64,000 nucleotides of DNA from Alkalicoccobacillus plakortidis (lineage in GTDB: Bacteria; Bacillota; Bacilli; Bacillales; Bacillaceae_D), in contig NZ_JAMQJY010000001.1 in assembly GCF_023703085.1 (NCBI RefSeq), positions 2,480,001 to 2,544,000 on the forward strand. Direction: 5' to 3'. This document shows positions 1 through 9,537 of this stretch, piece by piece (position 1 is the stretch's first letter; each line of letters begins with the position of its first letter). The position numbers were made by a program, and so were the translations under genes. The notes under the pieces were generated by a model. It was not told where the DNA came from. It did no database searches and was given only the letters and a program-made list of their open reading frames with translations.

Positions 1-774
1 TCATATTCCTTAAACTCTGTTAACTTCATCAGTTCTTTATCATCAATAACAACCAGACGTTTTTGATTCATTTGATGAATCATTATGAGTAGCTGCACGG
101 TTAACTTTTTATAAATAGTGAATTCGATATTTAACTGATACTTTATGTTCATTTCATCCACTAATCTAAAAACGCTTTCAATTGTCTGTGAATCCACCCA
201 TGACTGAAAATGCTGAATAACAAAATCCTTATAGTTTTCTTTTTTCACATGAATAGAAGTGAAAAAGCTCTCAAGTAGGATTCTTTTTTGCATTTCTGTT
301 CCAAGCTAGTTTAATCCCCTTAAACACCCTAGTATCAATTGATACATCAATTCCTAGAGAATAAATGTTTATCGTGAGCTTCTGCATACGACTTCGAATC
401 GTTTGTGGCGAATAATAAAAGGCTTCTGCTAGCTCTTCATAAGTAGTGTATTCATCTCTATTCATTAAGAATTGGATGATTTCAAACTCAAGAATAGCCT
501 CTTCAGGTTCCTTATTTGTTAGATCAACCTCCTCTTGATTTCCTTGGCTATCGTCAGACATCATTGCATATCCTTGAGGAGATGAGACGATGACGATATC
601 ACTGAAGTTCTCATTAATATCTTTTATATAATTACGAATGGTTCGATCTGTAACGTTTAACATGTCTGCTAACGTTGCAGCCGATACGTAACCTTGGTTT
701 TGCTTTAATAGAAAGTCAATTAATTGTTTACGTTTTTCATGCAAATCAACCACAACCTTTCTATGACTCAACAA
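1..774 (-). CDS. PRD-type transcriptional regulator/antiterminator, N-terminal part (runs off left edge; frameshifted)
   Basis: The start at 774 opens with a helix-turn-helix of the HTH_11/BglG-activator type (about residues 15-60, LADMLNVTDRTIRNYIKDI). A second winged-helix-like segment follows at about residues 90-150. This order is that of LicR/MtlR-like activators controlled by PTS phosphorylation through PRD domains. The frame breaks at 301-306. Reading CCAAGC as CCAGC continues the protein as KLAGTEMQKRILLESFF and then open to base 1 in a PRD-like helical region. The rest of the PRD, EIIB and EIIA domains would lie left of the window. A cre-like box sits just upstream at 791-804. The substrate is unknown. 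Confidence 0.75.
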
Positions 775-790
775 TAAGACACCTCTATTG

Positions 791-804
791 AAAGCGCTAT
801 ATCA
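791..804. promoter_or_regulatory. cre-like box upstream of the PRD regulator
   Basis: TGAAAGCGCTATAT matches the CcpA consensus TGWAARCGYTWNCW at 13 of 14 positions and lies 17 bp before the start at 774. Catabolite control of a PTS-linked regulator would be ordinary. Confidence 0.45.
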
Positions 805-876
805 GTAGATTTTCCTACTGCTAGGAAAAAATACACCTTGTTAGTAACAATAGCTCTACCACCAGCTTTTAAAACA

Positions 877-909
877 AAAAAAAACAAACCAGATAACGGT
901 TTGTTTTTT
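877..909 (-). terminator. Rho-independent terminator of the aldo/keto reductase
   Basis: A CAAACC/GGTTTG hairpin flanked by A and T runs lies just past the stop at 924 in the minus direction. Confidence 0.75.
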
Positions 910-923
910 TATCCTTTATTCGT

Positions 924-1862
924 TTATGGGATCATATTGTCTGCCGCCGCGTACAACTCATACCATTCTTCTCTTGTTAATGGAATGTCTGATCCTGCTG
1001 CGGACTCTTGCAGACGACCCGCATTTGTTGTGCCAAGTACCACTTGAATGTTTGCTGGGTGGCGTGTGATCCACGCGACTGCAATGGTGGTTGGAGTGAC
1101 ATCATATTTAGTGGCTAAGCGCTCAAGCACTTTGTTTAATGTAGGAAAACGCTGATGATCACCTACAAAGACCCCATCAAAGAATCCCGTTTGGAATGGC
1201 GACCATGCTTGTAGCGAGATATCGTTTAATCGGCAATACTCCAGTGTGCTGCTATCTCTATTGACTGCATTTTCTGTGTTCATATTTAAGGACACACCGG
1301 AATCAATTAATGGTGTATGCGCTAAGCTGAATTGAACCTGGTTCACCACTAGTTTTTGATTTAAGCTCTTTTGTAACAGCTCAATTTGCATTGGATTATG
1401 ATTAGATACACCAAAATGACGTACCTTTCCAGACTCATGTAGTTGATCAAACGCTTCTGCTACTTCTTCTGGTTCCATTAACGGATCTGGACGATGTAGC
1501 AACAAAATGTCCAAATAATCCGTTTGCAGTCTTTTTAAGATATTGTCAACGGATGACAGGATATGGTCCTTAGAAAAGTCATAATAACCAGTCGCCCCTC
1601 TTCTAATCCCACATTTACTCTGAAGAATCATTTTTTCTCTCACATTTTTATCCATAGAAAGCGCTTTCGAAAACTGTTCTTCACAACTGCCTCCACCATA
1701 GATATCTGCATGATCAAAAAAGTTAATACCCGATTCCTGTGCTGTATGAATCAATGTTTCCGTTTCTTTTAGTGTAAGATTGTTAATTCGCATATTGCCC
1801 ATGATAATATTGGATACATGTAGATCGGTTCCTTTTATGTTAAATGTTTTCAATTTTCGCAC
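924..1862 (-). CDS. Aldo/keto reductase, YdhF-like
   Basis: This 312-residue protein is an NAD(P)H-dependent oxidoreductase of the aldo/keto reductase superfamily with a (beta/alpha)8 barrel. The catalytic tetrad is visible: Asp50 and Tyr55 in FFDHADIYG, Lys83 in QSKCGIR, and His123 in LLHRPD. Phe-Asp-His-Ala-Asp and the closing AWITRHPANIQVVLGT resemble the E. coli YdhF branch, whose substrate is not settled. It is monocistronic, with a terminator at 877-909 and an AGGAGGGTG-like RBS before the ATG. It is intact and has no unusual residues. Confidence 0.9.
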   Translation of the reverse strand: MRKLKTFNIKGTDLHVSNIIMGNMRINNLTLKETETLIHTAQESGINFFDHADIYGGGSCEEQFSKALSMDKNVREKMILQSKCGIRRGATGYYDFSKDHILSSVDNILKRLQTDYLDILLLHRPDPLMEPEEVAEAFDQLHESGKVRHFGVSNHNPMQIELLQKSLNQKLVVNQVQFSLAHTPLIDSGVSLNMNTENAVNRDSSTLEYCRLNDISLQAWSPFQTGFFDGVFVGDHQRFPTLNKVLERLATKYDVTPTTIAVAWITRHPANIQVVLGTTNAGRLQESAAGSDIPLTREEWYELYAAADNMIP

Positions 1863-1926
1863 CCTCCTATTAATCGCATCTATCTTATGAATAGCATACT
1901 AAATTGCAGGGGAACTGTATACTTTT

Positions 1927-1962
1927 AAGGAGTTAGAGATGATTTATCTCTAACTCCTTTTT
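1927..1962. terminator. Terminator between ohrR and the aldo/keto reductase
   Basis: An AGGAGTTAGAGAT/ATCTCTAACTCCT inverted repeat with T and A flanks lies directly behind the ohrR stop at 1964. Confidence 0.8.
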
Positions 1963-1963
1963 C

Positions 1964-2395
1964 TTATTTTTTAACATGCTTGAGGAATGTCGTAAGTAGC
2001 TCATCTAGCTTTTTGTAGTCCTCGAATTCTAGAGATAGATTCTCTACTAATTGTGATGGTATACGTGTCGCTTTTTGTTTTAATGCTTCTCCCTCAGCTG
2101 TTAGTGTAATAATAACACTGCGCTCATCCTCAACCGACCGCTTTCTTTTTAAGAGTCCATGACTTTCCATTCGTTTTAACATCGGCGTTAAGGTTCCTGA
2201 ATCGAGCAATAGCTTTTCTCCTAATTCTTTAACTGTGTTCGCATTTTTTTCCCATAAGACTAGTAACACAAGATATTGTGAATAGGTTACATTTAGTTCC
2301 TCTAATAAAGTACGGTACATCTTCATTATTTCACGTTCTGCCGTGTACATCTTAAAGCAGATTTGATTTTCTAGCTTTAGTATCTCGTTATCCAC
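1964..2395 (-). CDS. ohrR: MarR-family organic peroxide sensor OhrR
   Basis: This 143-residue MarR-family winged-helix dimer is a repressor that senses organic hydroperoxides through an N-terminal cysteine. Cys13 lies in the ENQICFKMYTAEREI segment characteristic of OhrR, followed by NVTYSQYLVLLVLWE. The DNA-recognition helix is at about residues 60-80 (LLLDSGTLTPMLKRME). It is divergent from the ohr gene at 2561, the usual arrangement, and probably represses both through the palindrome at 2456-2470. The length is normal and the gene is intact. Confidence 0.92.
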   Translation of the reverse strand: MDNEILKLENQICFKMYTAEREIMKMYRTLLEELNVTYSQYLVLLVLWEKNANTVKELGEKLLLDSGTLTPMLKRMESHGLLKRKRSVEDERSVIITLTAEGEALKQKATRIPSQLVENLSLEFEDYKKLDELLTTFLKHVKK

Positions 2396-2455
2396 GTTGG
2401 TCCCCTTTCCCTATCTATTACTATCTATCATACACAATCCGGCCCATTAATGACA

Positions 2456-2470
2456 AAATTAAATTTTGCA
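2456..2470. promoter_or_regulatory. Putative OhrR operator
   Basis: CAAAATTAAATTTTG is a perfect 15-bp A/T palindrome in the ohrR-ohr intergenic region. It resembles the TACAATT-AATTGTA half-sites of known OhrR operators. Further AATTG/CAATT half-sites lie at about 2471-2500, overlapping the ohr promoter. Confidence 0.6.
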
Positions 2471-2481
2471 CAATCTAATTG

Positions 2482-2510
2482 TTGACTAATCAAATTGTGA
2501 GCGTTATTAT
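2482..2510 (+). promoter_or_regulatory. Sigma-A promoter of ohr
   Basis: TTGACT and TATTAT are separated by exactly 17 bp, about 50 bp before the GTG start. CAATT-type half-sites fall between the boxes, which suits repression by OhrR. Confidence 0.7.
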
Positions 2511-2560
2511 GATTGTAAGCTATTCAGTTTTGCGCAACTTAATTTCAGGGGGTTTTTATT

Positions 2561-2983
2561 GTGGAAGCTTTATATACAGCAAAAGCAACAGCAGATGGTG
2601 GACGTCAAGGGAAGGTAACAAGTAGTGACGGTACGCTTGATCTCACATTGTCCATGCCTAAGTCATTAGGCGGACAAGAAAAAGAAGGATCAACAAACCC
2701 AGAGCAACTATTTGCTGCAGGCTATTCTGCTTGCTTCGATAGCGCATTGAATGCCGTTGCCAGACAGTTTAAAAAAAGAATTGAATCTAAGGTTACATCT
2801 GAAGTATCTATAGGGAAAGATTCAGAAGGCGGTTTCAAACTTGCAGTTGTTCTTTCCGTTGTAGTTAACGGTGTTTCACTTGAAGAAGCGGAAGAGTTAG
2901 TCGAGCAAGCTCATTCATTTTGCCCATACTCAAAAGCAACTAAAGGGAACATAGACGTAGAACTAAAAACATCCTTGTTTTAA
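2561..2983 (+). CDS. ohrA: Organic hydroperoxide resistance protein (Ohr/OsmC family)
   Basis: This 140-residue peroxiredoxin-like thiol peroxidase reduces organic hydroperoxides in the cytoplasm. Both redox cysteines of the family are present, in AAGYSACFDSAL (about Cys57) and HSFCPYSKAT (about Cys121). The start is GTG at 2561, preceded by CAGGGGG at a good distance. It is divergent from ohrR. The C-terminal GNIDVELK is typical of Ohr and the gene is complete. A hairpin at 3004-3041 ends the transcript. Confidence 0.93.
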   Translation: MEALYTAKATADGGRQGKVTSSDGTLDLTLSMPKSLGGQEKEGSTNPEQLFAAGYSACFDSALNAVARQFKKRIESKVTSEVSIGKDSEGGFKLAVVLSVVVNGVSLEEAEELVEQAHSFCPYSKATKGNIDVELKTSLF

Positions 2984-3003
2984 GTTGAATAATGTCTAGG
3001 AAT

Positions 3004-3041
3004 AAAAAAGGATTAGAGGCACTCTTGCCTCTAATCCTTTT
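3004..3041. terminator. Bidirectional terminator between ohr and the YesN-type regulator
   Basis: An AAAAGGATTAGAGGC/GCCTCTAATCCTTTT stem lies between convergent genes, with A and T flanks on both sides. Confidence 0.85.
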
Positions 3042-3799
3042 CACATCGACTCTCTTAAAAACTGCTTTGGCGACATTCCAATGTATTTCTTAAAGACATG
3101 ACTGAAGTACTTGTAATCACTAAACCCAGTAGTCTCAGCAACCTCGTATACAAGCATTTTTTCATTTTGAAGCTTATCAAGTGCTTTTGTAATTCTGTAC
3201 CTGGTAAGAAATTCGTTGAAACTGTATCCAGTTGTTTCTTTAAGCTTAGTATTAATGCTGACAGTGGAGAGACCAATTTCCTCACTAAGCATGGCTAGAG
3301 TGATTTTCTGGTCATAGTACCCTTTAATGTAGCGAACGGCATCTGCGGCATAGGTTGATTCCGCCTCAGAATCCAGTGTAAATTGAAGCAAGTCGTTCAT
3401 AACTTTTGACTGTTCGTGCTGCTTTTTTTCCTGAACATCTTTCGTTAATTGTTTTAACGATTCACTAAGCTCCTTCAAATCGATTGGCTTCAACAGATAA
3501 TCCCGAACACCGAGACCAATGGCTTGTTGAGCATAGGTGAATTCACCATAACCTGATAGAATAATGGCTTCATATTGTTGAATGGGCTTCGTTTCCTTCA
3601 ACATCTGCAAACCATCTTTAAATGGCATTCGAATATCTGTAATCACAATATCAGGCTGTGTCTCAGCAATGATTTGGCAACCCTCTTCTCCATTTTCTGC
3701 CGTTCCGACAACTACGCAGCCACTGCTAAGCCAATCCATGCGATAAAGCAGTCCTTTAAGAATCATAGGCTCATCTTCTACTAATACGACCTTTATCAT
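3041..3799 (-). CDS. YesN-type response regulator with AraC DNA-binding domain
   Basis: This 252-residue two-component response regulator has a receiver domain at residues 1-120 with the phosphoacceptor Asp55 (IVITDIRMP) and the conserved Lys of DYLLKP. A C-terminal AraC double helix-turn-helix at about 150-250 ends in YKYFSHVFKKYIGMSPKQF. It starts 7 bp behind the YesM-type kinase stop, so the two are co-transcribed. The cluster suggests it controls the upstream ABC importer genes. It is intact. Confidence 0.9.
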   Translation of the reverse strand: MIKVVLVEDEPMILKGLLYRMDWLSSGCVVVGTAENGEEGCQIIAETQPDIVITDIRMPFKDGLQMLKETKPIQQYEAIILSGYGEFTYAQQAIGLGVRDYLLKPIDLKELSESLKQLTKDVQEKKQHEQSKVMNDLLQFTLDSEAESTYAADAVRYIKGYYDQKITLAMLSEEIGLSTVSINTKLKETTGYSFNEFLTRYRITKALDKLQNEKMLVYEVAETTGFSDYKYFSHVFKKYIGMSPKQFLRESM

Positions 3800-3806
3800 T
3801 ATTGCC

Positions 3807-5484
3807 TCACCCCTTATATGGAATTCGCAAAGAAATGACGGTTCCTTCTCCTAATGTTGTCTCTATATCAAGCCCATATTCAGTGCCATACAAAAGCTGA
3901 ATTAGCTGGTGAGTATTCTTCATTCCGGTATGTTCGGTTTCCTTCAGGTCTCCTGCTAGAATCAACTGCACCAATGCTTGAGTCTCAGGCGACATACCCA
4001 AGCCCGTTATCTTTAACTTGAATCAGCATAAGTGTTTCATCAAGTACCTCTATTGTCAGTTCGACTAGCAAATAATGTGTTTCATTTATATTATGCTTTA
4101 TCGCATTCTCGATTAAAGGTTGAATCATCAGTTTTGGTATATGCGCCTCGTATACGTAGGGCTCTATTTGAATGGAGTAGTTCAGTCTTTTTCCATACCT
4201 CATCTTCTGAAGGGAAAAGTAATCTTCAAGATAACTCAAATCCTTCTTCAACGGTACTGTTGTATCTCCAAAATTTGCATTATAACGCATTAGCTTTGCT
4301 GTTTTGACAATCATATCCGAAGCATTTTCAGGATCAGCCAATGTTTCATACTTAATCATTTCGAGCACATTAAAAAGAAAATGCGGATTAAACTTTGCTT
4401 CAAGATGCTTCATCTCACTTAATCGTCTTTTCTCCATAATTTCTTGATTCTGATCAACCAGAAATTGAATTTCATTTATTTTACTCGTGTATTCTTCATA
4501 TATAGTCTGTACTTCATCAAAAATATGTTCCTTTTGAAAGTGTTGATTATGATTTTTAGTAGAAATCATCGTAACGAGCGCATCAAAAGGCTGCAGTGAC
4601 TTTTTTAATATTTTTGGTGTGACAATCCATACTACAAGGATCATCACCAAGCTGCTTACAACCATTGTTAGAAGCCCATAGAATAATAGCAAACGATATG
4701 AATTAATCGACGTTAGTGTAATAACTTGAATGTCATTTTCAGAGATGGTTGTACGTGTTTTATAAAAATAATCAGTATCAGATTGTATAAAGTGCCCTTT
4801 TTCAAGCTCTAACTTACCAAGAGTCGTTAAAGCAAAGGAATGACTATAAAAGATGACGTTATCAAATGGATCCGTCACAAATAATAGCTGATTATTGGTT
4901 GATGGAAGTTGATTCTCAAGAAAAAACATTAGATACCCAATCGTACCATCACTACCCGGTATCGCTGCTGTAAATACATAGGACGCGTCATGGTTCACAT
5001 CCATAATTCGCTTGTTTAATCGCTCTTCAATCATGCCGTTTTTATTTGCTTTGTTAACCAACTCATTCATAAAAATACTTTGACTCAGCTCCTGCTCGAT
5101 TCCATCATAATAACTAGTAGCTACGATCTCTTCCTCTTCATTTAGCAGAACAAAGTCAGCGTTCATCTGCTGTTCATTCCTAAAATCATAGAGGATACGG
5201 TTTGTTTCATTCCCCCCACTAGCTCCAGATAAAAATGACGTGATGGTTTCGTCTTTAATTAATGAAGACAAGCCAGCCCTATATTCTTCAAATCCTGCTT
5301 CAATCTCAGCAGCAACCTGCTCATTTATTTTTTGATTTGGCTTTACGATAGATACATTAAAAATCAGATATAAAGAAATCAAATACACAAAGAGAATAAT
5401 AGCTATAATGACAACTGCGTATTTTATAAAAGAGCGTTTGATATCATCTTTGATTTTTCTGCGTTCCATATATGCCAACTCCAC
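3807..5484 (-). CDS. YesM-type sensor histidine kinase (frameshifted near C-terminus)
   Basis: This membrane kinase has one transmembrane helix at about residues 21-43, an extracellular Cache-like sensor region, a second helix near 268-295, and then a His_kinase domain. That domain carries the phosphoacceptor segment EAKFNPHFLFNVLEM and the N-box PLIENAIKHN. The frame breaks in the ATP-binding G-box. Reading CCAAGC at 3998-4003 as CCAGC gives DNGLGMSPETQALV and a 558-residue protein ending at 3807. It lies behind the permease gene and directly before its response regulator. A weak hairpin at 5502-5527 may lower its expression relative to the transporter. Confidence 0.85.
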
Positions 5485-5501
5485 TATGCCTGTTTAAAAA
5501 T

Positions 5502-5527
5502 AGGGCTACCTTGATAGAAAGGCAGCC
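5502..5527 (-). terminator. Weak intercistronic hairpin (permease/kinase)
   Basis: GGGCT-CCTT/AAGG-AGCCC forms a hairpin followed by a short T-rich stretch on the minus strand. It could act as an attenuator between transporter and sensor genes. Confidence 0.45.
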
Positions 5528-5536
5528 CAATCACTT

Positions 5537-7201
5537 TTACAAATTCATTTCTTTTTTACCGGATAGCTTAAAGAACAATAACAGCGATAAAATCGATGTA
5601 ACAGTTAAGATCGCTGAGTAGGCCGAGGCATTTCCAAAGTTTCCACGAATAACCTCTGAATAGATTGATACAGCCAATGTTTGCGTGTTGCTTGAATACA
5701 AGATAATCGATGCACTAAGCTCACCAAGAATGGTAATCCAACTCATAATGGCCCCAGCTAACACACCCGGCATCATCATAGGCACAATAACTTTAAAGAA
5801 CGTTCGTTTTTCTGATGCACCCAGGCTAATAGCCGCTTCCTCCATACTTGGACTGATCTGACTAACTATGGCCGTACTTGAGCGGATCGTATACGGCATC
5901 CGGCGAATAACAAAGGCCAGTACCATAATCAACGCTGTACCAGTTAAGAAAAAAGGTGCATCATTAAAGGCAAATACAAGTGCGATCCCAAGAACAGAGC
6001 CTGGAATAACAAATGGCAGCATCGAAATGGTATCTAACATGGACGTAATAACGTTACGCTTACGAACAGTCAGATAGGCAATAAAGATACCAAGCACTAC
6101 AATGATAGCGATTGCAAATAACCCTAGTTTATAGGTATTGAGGATCATGGAAAGATCCCTATTAAATAAAATGGTTTCATAGTTTTGAAGCGAGAATCTA
6201 CCTGTGTATACCTGGCCACCCGTTGTCTCCAAGAAAGAAGTGTAGACTACTACTAGTTGCGGTAATATGGATAAAAGGGCAATGATATAAACAGCCCCAT
6301 GACTCAACACATTTTTGATGCCATAGCTTCTTTTCACTTCCATTGGTTTAAGAGCTGACATCGAGTATGCATACTGGCGTGAGATAATTCGCTGCACAAG
6401 AAACAGAGCAATCGTCACGATAATGAAGATAGCGGCAATGGCAGCGGCAAATCCTGCATCTCCACCAACCTCACTCATAAATTGAGTATATATTAAAACA
6501 GGGATCGTTCGATACCCTTCACCAATAAGCATCGGTGTCCCAAAATCTGCAATCACACGCATAAATACCAGTAGTGAACTAGCCAATATCGTTGGTGTAA
6601 TTAACGGTACCACGATTTTCATGACACGCTGAATCCCAGAATACCCAAGACTTTCCGCAGCTTCAATCAATGAATTATCTAAATTCTTAAGCGCTCCTGA
6701 GATATAAATAAAGATTAACGGAAATGACTGCAATGTCAGCACAAGCACGATGCCTGCAAATCCATAAATTCCATCATAGTTCATATCAAAGGTGTTATTT
6801 AGAAATTTAGTGACGATACCACCTCGGCCTAGCAATTGGATCCACGCATACGCTCCAATAAATGGAGGCGAAATATAGGAAACGATGACGAGAATTTGAA
6901 TGGTTTTGCTTCCAAAGATCTTCACTCGTCGTAAGATATACGCAAGCGGTAACCCTATTAAAACAGCTAGAAGCGTACTCACAATGGTAACTTTTATACT
7001 GTTCCATAAGGTAACCCAATAGAATTTACGTTCAAAGAAATGAGCAAAGTGCTCAAGTGTAAATGTACCTGACCCTGAATCATACACACTTTTATTCAGT
7101 ACAAGAATGACTGGAAATAAGATAAATAAAGCAAAGAATAGCATGATAAATAAGGTAATAAGGTTCCAACCATTAAGGCTTTTGCGCAGCATATTACTCA
7201 C
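5537..7201 (-). CDS. Iron/phosphonate-type ABC transporter permease, two fused domains
   Basis: This 554-residue membrane protein has about twelve helices and is a tandem duplication of the binding-protein-dependent permease domain, as in FbpB/AfuB/PhnV-like systems. Each half carries an EAA loop that docks the ATPase: EAAESLGYSGIQRVMKIVVP near residue 190 and EEAAISLGASEKRTFFKVIVP near 465. It overlaps the ATPase gene by 8 bp, indicating translational coupling. The substrate cannot be read from the permease. Iron(III), phosphonates and sugar phosphates are all transported by this family. Confidence 0.88.
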   Translation of the reverse strand: MSNMLRKSLNGWNLITLFIMLFFALFILFPVILVLNKSVYDSGSGTFTLEHFAHFFERKFYWVTLWNSIKVTIVSTLLAVLIGLPLAYILRRVKIFGSKTIQILVIVSYISPPFIGAYAWIQLLGRGGIVTKFLNNTFDMNYDGIYGFAGIVLVLTLQSFPLIFIYISGALKNLDNSLIEAAESLGYSGIQRVMKIVVPLITPTILASSLLVFMRVIADFGTPMLIGEGYRTIPVLIYTQFMSEVGGDAGFAAAIAAIFIIVTIALFLVQRIISRQYAYSMSALKPMEVKRSYGIKNVLSHGAVYIIALLSILPQLVVVYTSFLETTGGQVYTGRFSLQNYETILFNRDLSMILNTYKLGLFAIAIIVVLGIFIAYLTVRKRNVITSMLDTISMLPFVIPGSVLGIALVFAFNDAPFFLTGTALIMVLAFVIRRMPYTIRSSTAIVSQISPSMEEAAISLGASEKRTFFKVIVPMMMPGVLAGAIMSWITILGELSASIILYSSNTQTLAVSIYSEVIRGNFGNASAYSAILTVTSILSLLLFFKLSGKKEMNL

Positions 7202-8288
7202 CTGCCTTAATCAGTGTCATCTCACTCGCTGCATCAAACACATTAATCAACTTCGGCTTTACCTTCAAATGAACAGCTGTCCCTTCAGGAATAATGGCAT
7301 GATCCTCTATATTCTGGACCACTTCTACCTTCTCTCCTGATGTTAATGTGATGAAATAATGCGTATTAATGCCTAAAAACATTGTTTTGTCTACTACTCC
7401 AGCGATTGCACTTGTATCTGTTGTGACAACAAATTCCTGTGGTCTAACAGAGGCTAGCACTTGCTGACCTACTTTTACCGTATCAACAAGATTATTCAGT
7501 TTTTCACGGTAGCCATCATTAAAGACTACGTAGTTTCCATCCTGATGCTTTTCAACTATTCCTTTTACAACATTGGACGTTCCTATAAACTGAGCCACAA
7601 ATAAATTATTTGGTCGAAGATAGATGTTTTCTGGTTTACCAATCTGTTGAATAATTCCTTTATTCATGACCGCAATCCGATCAGAAATAGCTAACGCTTC
7701 TTCTTGATCATGCGTGACATATACAGTAGTAATGCCTACTTCCTGCTGAATCTCCTTAATAGCATTACGCATTTCGACACGAAGCTTCGCATCCAAGTTT
7801 GATAACGGCTCATCCATTAACAACACCTTTGGATTAATGACTAATGCCCGCGCCAGAGCTACCCGCTGCTGCTGCCCACCTGAAAGCTTATCAGGCTTCT
7901 TCGCATGATGATCCTCAATTCGAACAACCTTCATCATCTCATTGATACGACTCTGCATATTTTTCTTATCAACATTCTGTGCCTTCAGACCAAATGCAAT
8001 ATTTTCTTCTACAGTCATATGAGGAAAGATTGCATAGTTTTGAAAAACCATACCCATCTTTCTTTTATTAACGGGGATCGTATTAATTACTTGATCATCA
8101 ACCTTAATGGCACCTCCCTCGATAGAGTTAAACCCAATAATCATCCTCAGTAGTGTTGTTTTCCCACAACCTGATGGCCCAAGTAGAGTGAATAATTCAC
8201 CTGGTTTAATCGTTAATGACAGTCCGTTTATAACGGTATGATCCTCATACTTCTTAACTACTTTATCGATATGAATAGCTACACTCAT
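7194..8288 (-). CDS. ABC transporter ATP-binding protein (FbpC/PotA-like)
   Basis: This 364-residue ATPase has Walker A GPSGCGKTT (about residues 37-45), a Q-loop in MVFQNYAIFPHMT, signature LSGGQQQR, Walker B VLLMDEPLSNLD and the switch His in YVTHDQEEAL. The C-terminal 120 residues form a TOBE-type regulatory domain. It lies between the binding protein and the double permease. The family imports iron, phosphonates, polyamines or phosphorylated compounds. An AGGGAGAG-like RBS precedes the ATG. Confidence 0.9.
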   Translation of the reverse strand: MSVAIHIDKVVKKYEDHTVINGLSLTIKPGELFTLLGPSGCGKTTLLRMIIGFNSIEGGAIKVDDQVINTIPVNKRKMGMVFQNYAIFPHMTVEENIAFGLKAQNVDKKNMQSRINEMMKVVRIEDHHAKKPDKLSGGQQQRVALARALVINPKVLLMDEPLSNLDAKLRVEMRNAIKEIQQEVGITTVYVTHDQEEALAISDRIAVMNKGIIQQIGKPENIYLRPNNLFVAQFIGTSNVVKGIVEKHQDGNYVVFNDGYREKLNNLVDTVKVGQQVLASVRPQEFVVTTDTSAIAGVVDKTMFLGINTHYFITLTSGEKVEVVQNIEDHAIIPEGTAVHLKVKPKLINVFDAASEMTLIKAGE

Positions 8289-8323
8289 GGATAATCTCTC
8301 CCTTCGTCTCTATAAAAAATAGA

Positions 8324-8352
8324 CATGCAGAGATCCTCTCGTACTCTGCATA
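8324..8352 (-). terminator. Intercistronic hairpin behind the binding-protein gene
   Basis: An ATGCAGAG/CTCTGCAT stem followed by a T-rich run sits between the binding-protein and ATPase genes. Such hairpins commonly raise binding-protein yield over the membrane components. Confidence 0.55.
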
Positions 8353-8361
8353 TCCAGCTGA

Positions 8362-9388
8362 TTAATTCATTGATTGTTCGAGTACATCTACATAACGAGC
8401 TGTAATGTCATCCGTGTTTTCGATAATATAATCCTCATCATAATCCTCAAATAAAGAGATCTCATCCTGAGGAGTCATATAATCCGCTACCTCTACACCA
8501 TCACGCAATGGGCGAACCGTTAGCTCCATACCAGTGCGACTTTGCACTTCTTCAGATAGTACATAATCGATAAACTTCTGAGCGCCCTCTAAATTATCTG
8601 TTCCTTTGATAATTTGTACAGACTGACCAGGATAGATAACACCTTCAGTTGGGAACACCACATCAACTGCTGCTCCACTTTGCATGTAATGAATAACCGG
8701 ATCTTCCCACGTTAGACCAACCACATACTCGCCATCAGCTACACCACGATGCACCTGACCCGAGCTACCCTGAACCTTACCATCAAGATTAGCAAGGAAT
8801 TCTTCAACAAAATCCCATGCCTCATCAGCCATTGGATCTCCATCTCCCGCTGCATACAGCATCGCTACAAGTGATTGGAAAGCAGAGCTTGAATTAACGG
8901 GATCACCAAACGCAATACGTCCCTTTAACTCTGGATTTAAAAGATCCTGAAAGCTATCAATTTGAATATCACCCGCAAGATCTGTATTTACAATAAACAC
9001 CGTTGGATCCGAAAACGCTTGGAGAGAAAAAGCCTGTTGTATTCTTAAAGCCTTCCATCATAAACTCATCCTCAGGAGAAACGTACTCCTCAAACAAATC
9101 CGTCTTATCATGCAGCATCGTCACGTCCGCTGCCCAGAGAATATCCCCCTGCGGATTATTACGCTCCGACTCCACTCGTGTCACAACCTCACCCGTTCCC
9201 GCCGAAATCGTCTGCACCTTGATGCCCGTTTCTTTCTCAAAGCTTGGAATGACCGCCTCGTTCAAGTTCTCACTCCGAGTCGTATAGATTACAAGCTCTC
9301 CTTCACCAGAACCTGAACTTGAATCCCCACAACCAACCATCAACGCAGCAGCTCCGGCTGTTAATACAACTAATTTAAGCGCTTTCAT
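8362..9388 (-). CDS. Extracellular solute-binding lipoprotein of the iron/phosphonate-type importer (frameshifted)
   Basis: The lipoprotein signal is clear: MKALKL, a hydrophobic stretch, then a lipobox ending LMVGC with Cys20. The mature part is of the bacterial periplasmic binding-protein family 1 (FbpA/AfuA-like): VIYTTRSENLNEAVIPSFEK, then GDIQIDSFQDLLNPELKGRIAFGDP and WEDPVIHYMQSG. The frame breaks at 9017-9022. Reading GCTTGG as GCTGG gives GFFSPAFSDPTVFIVNTDL and a 341-residue protein. It is the first gene of the importer/two-component operon. The ligand is not determinable here. Confidence 0.87.
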
Positions 9389-9491
9389 AATAACCCCTCC
9401 TCTTTACTAGCTAGCTCTATCGTATAGCAGAGACCCGGAAGCCGGAATCCTAAAATTGATAAAATATATCTGATATTTGCTAAGCACATAG

Positions 9492-9528
9492 AAAAAAGCT
9501 GACCAAGTTTATCTTAGTCAGCTTTTTT
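9492..9528 (-). terminator. Terminator of mqo
   Basis: An AAAAAAGCTGAC/GTCAGCTTTTTT stem lies 10 bp behind the mqo stop. Confidence 0.88.
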
Positions 9529-9537
9529 CATTACCTA

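Noticed and set aside
1656..1671. cre-like GAAAGCGCTTTC inside the aldo/keto reductase gene
   Set aside because: It is intragenic, mismatched at both ends, and far from any start.
9374..9387. cre-like TGAAAGCGCTTAAA over the start of the binding-protein gene
   Set aside because: It encodes the signal peptide start MKALK. A 13/14 match may be functional, but coding constraint explains it.
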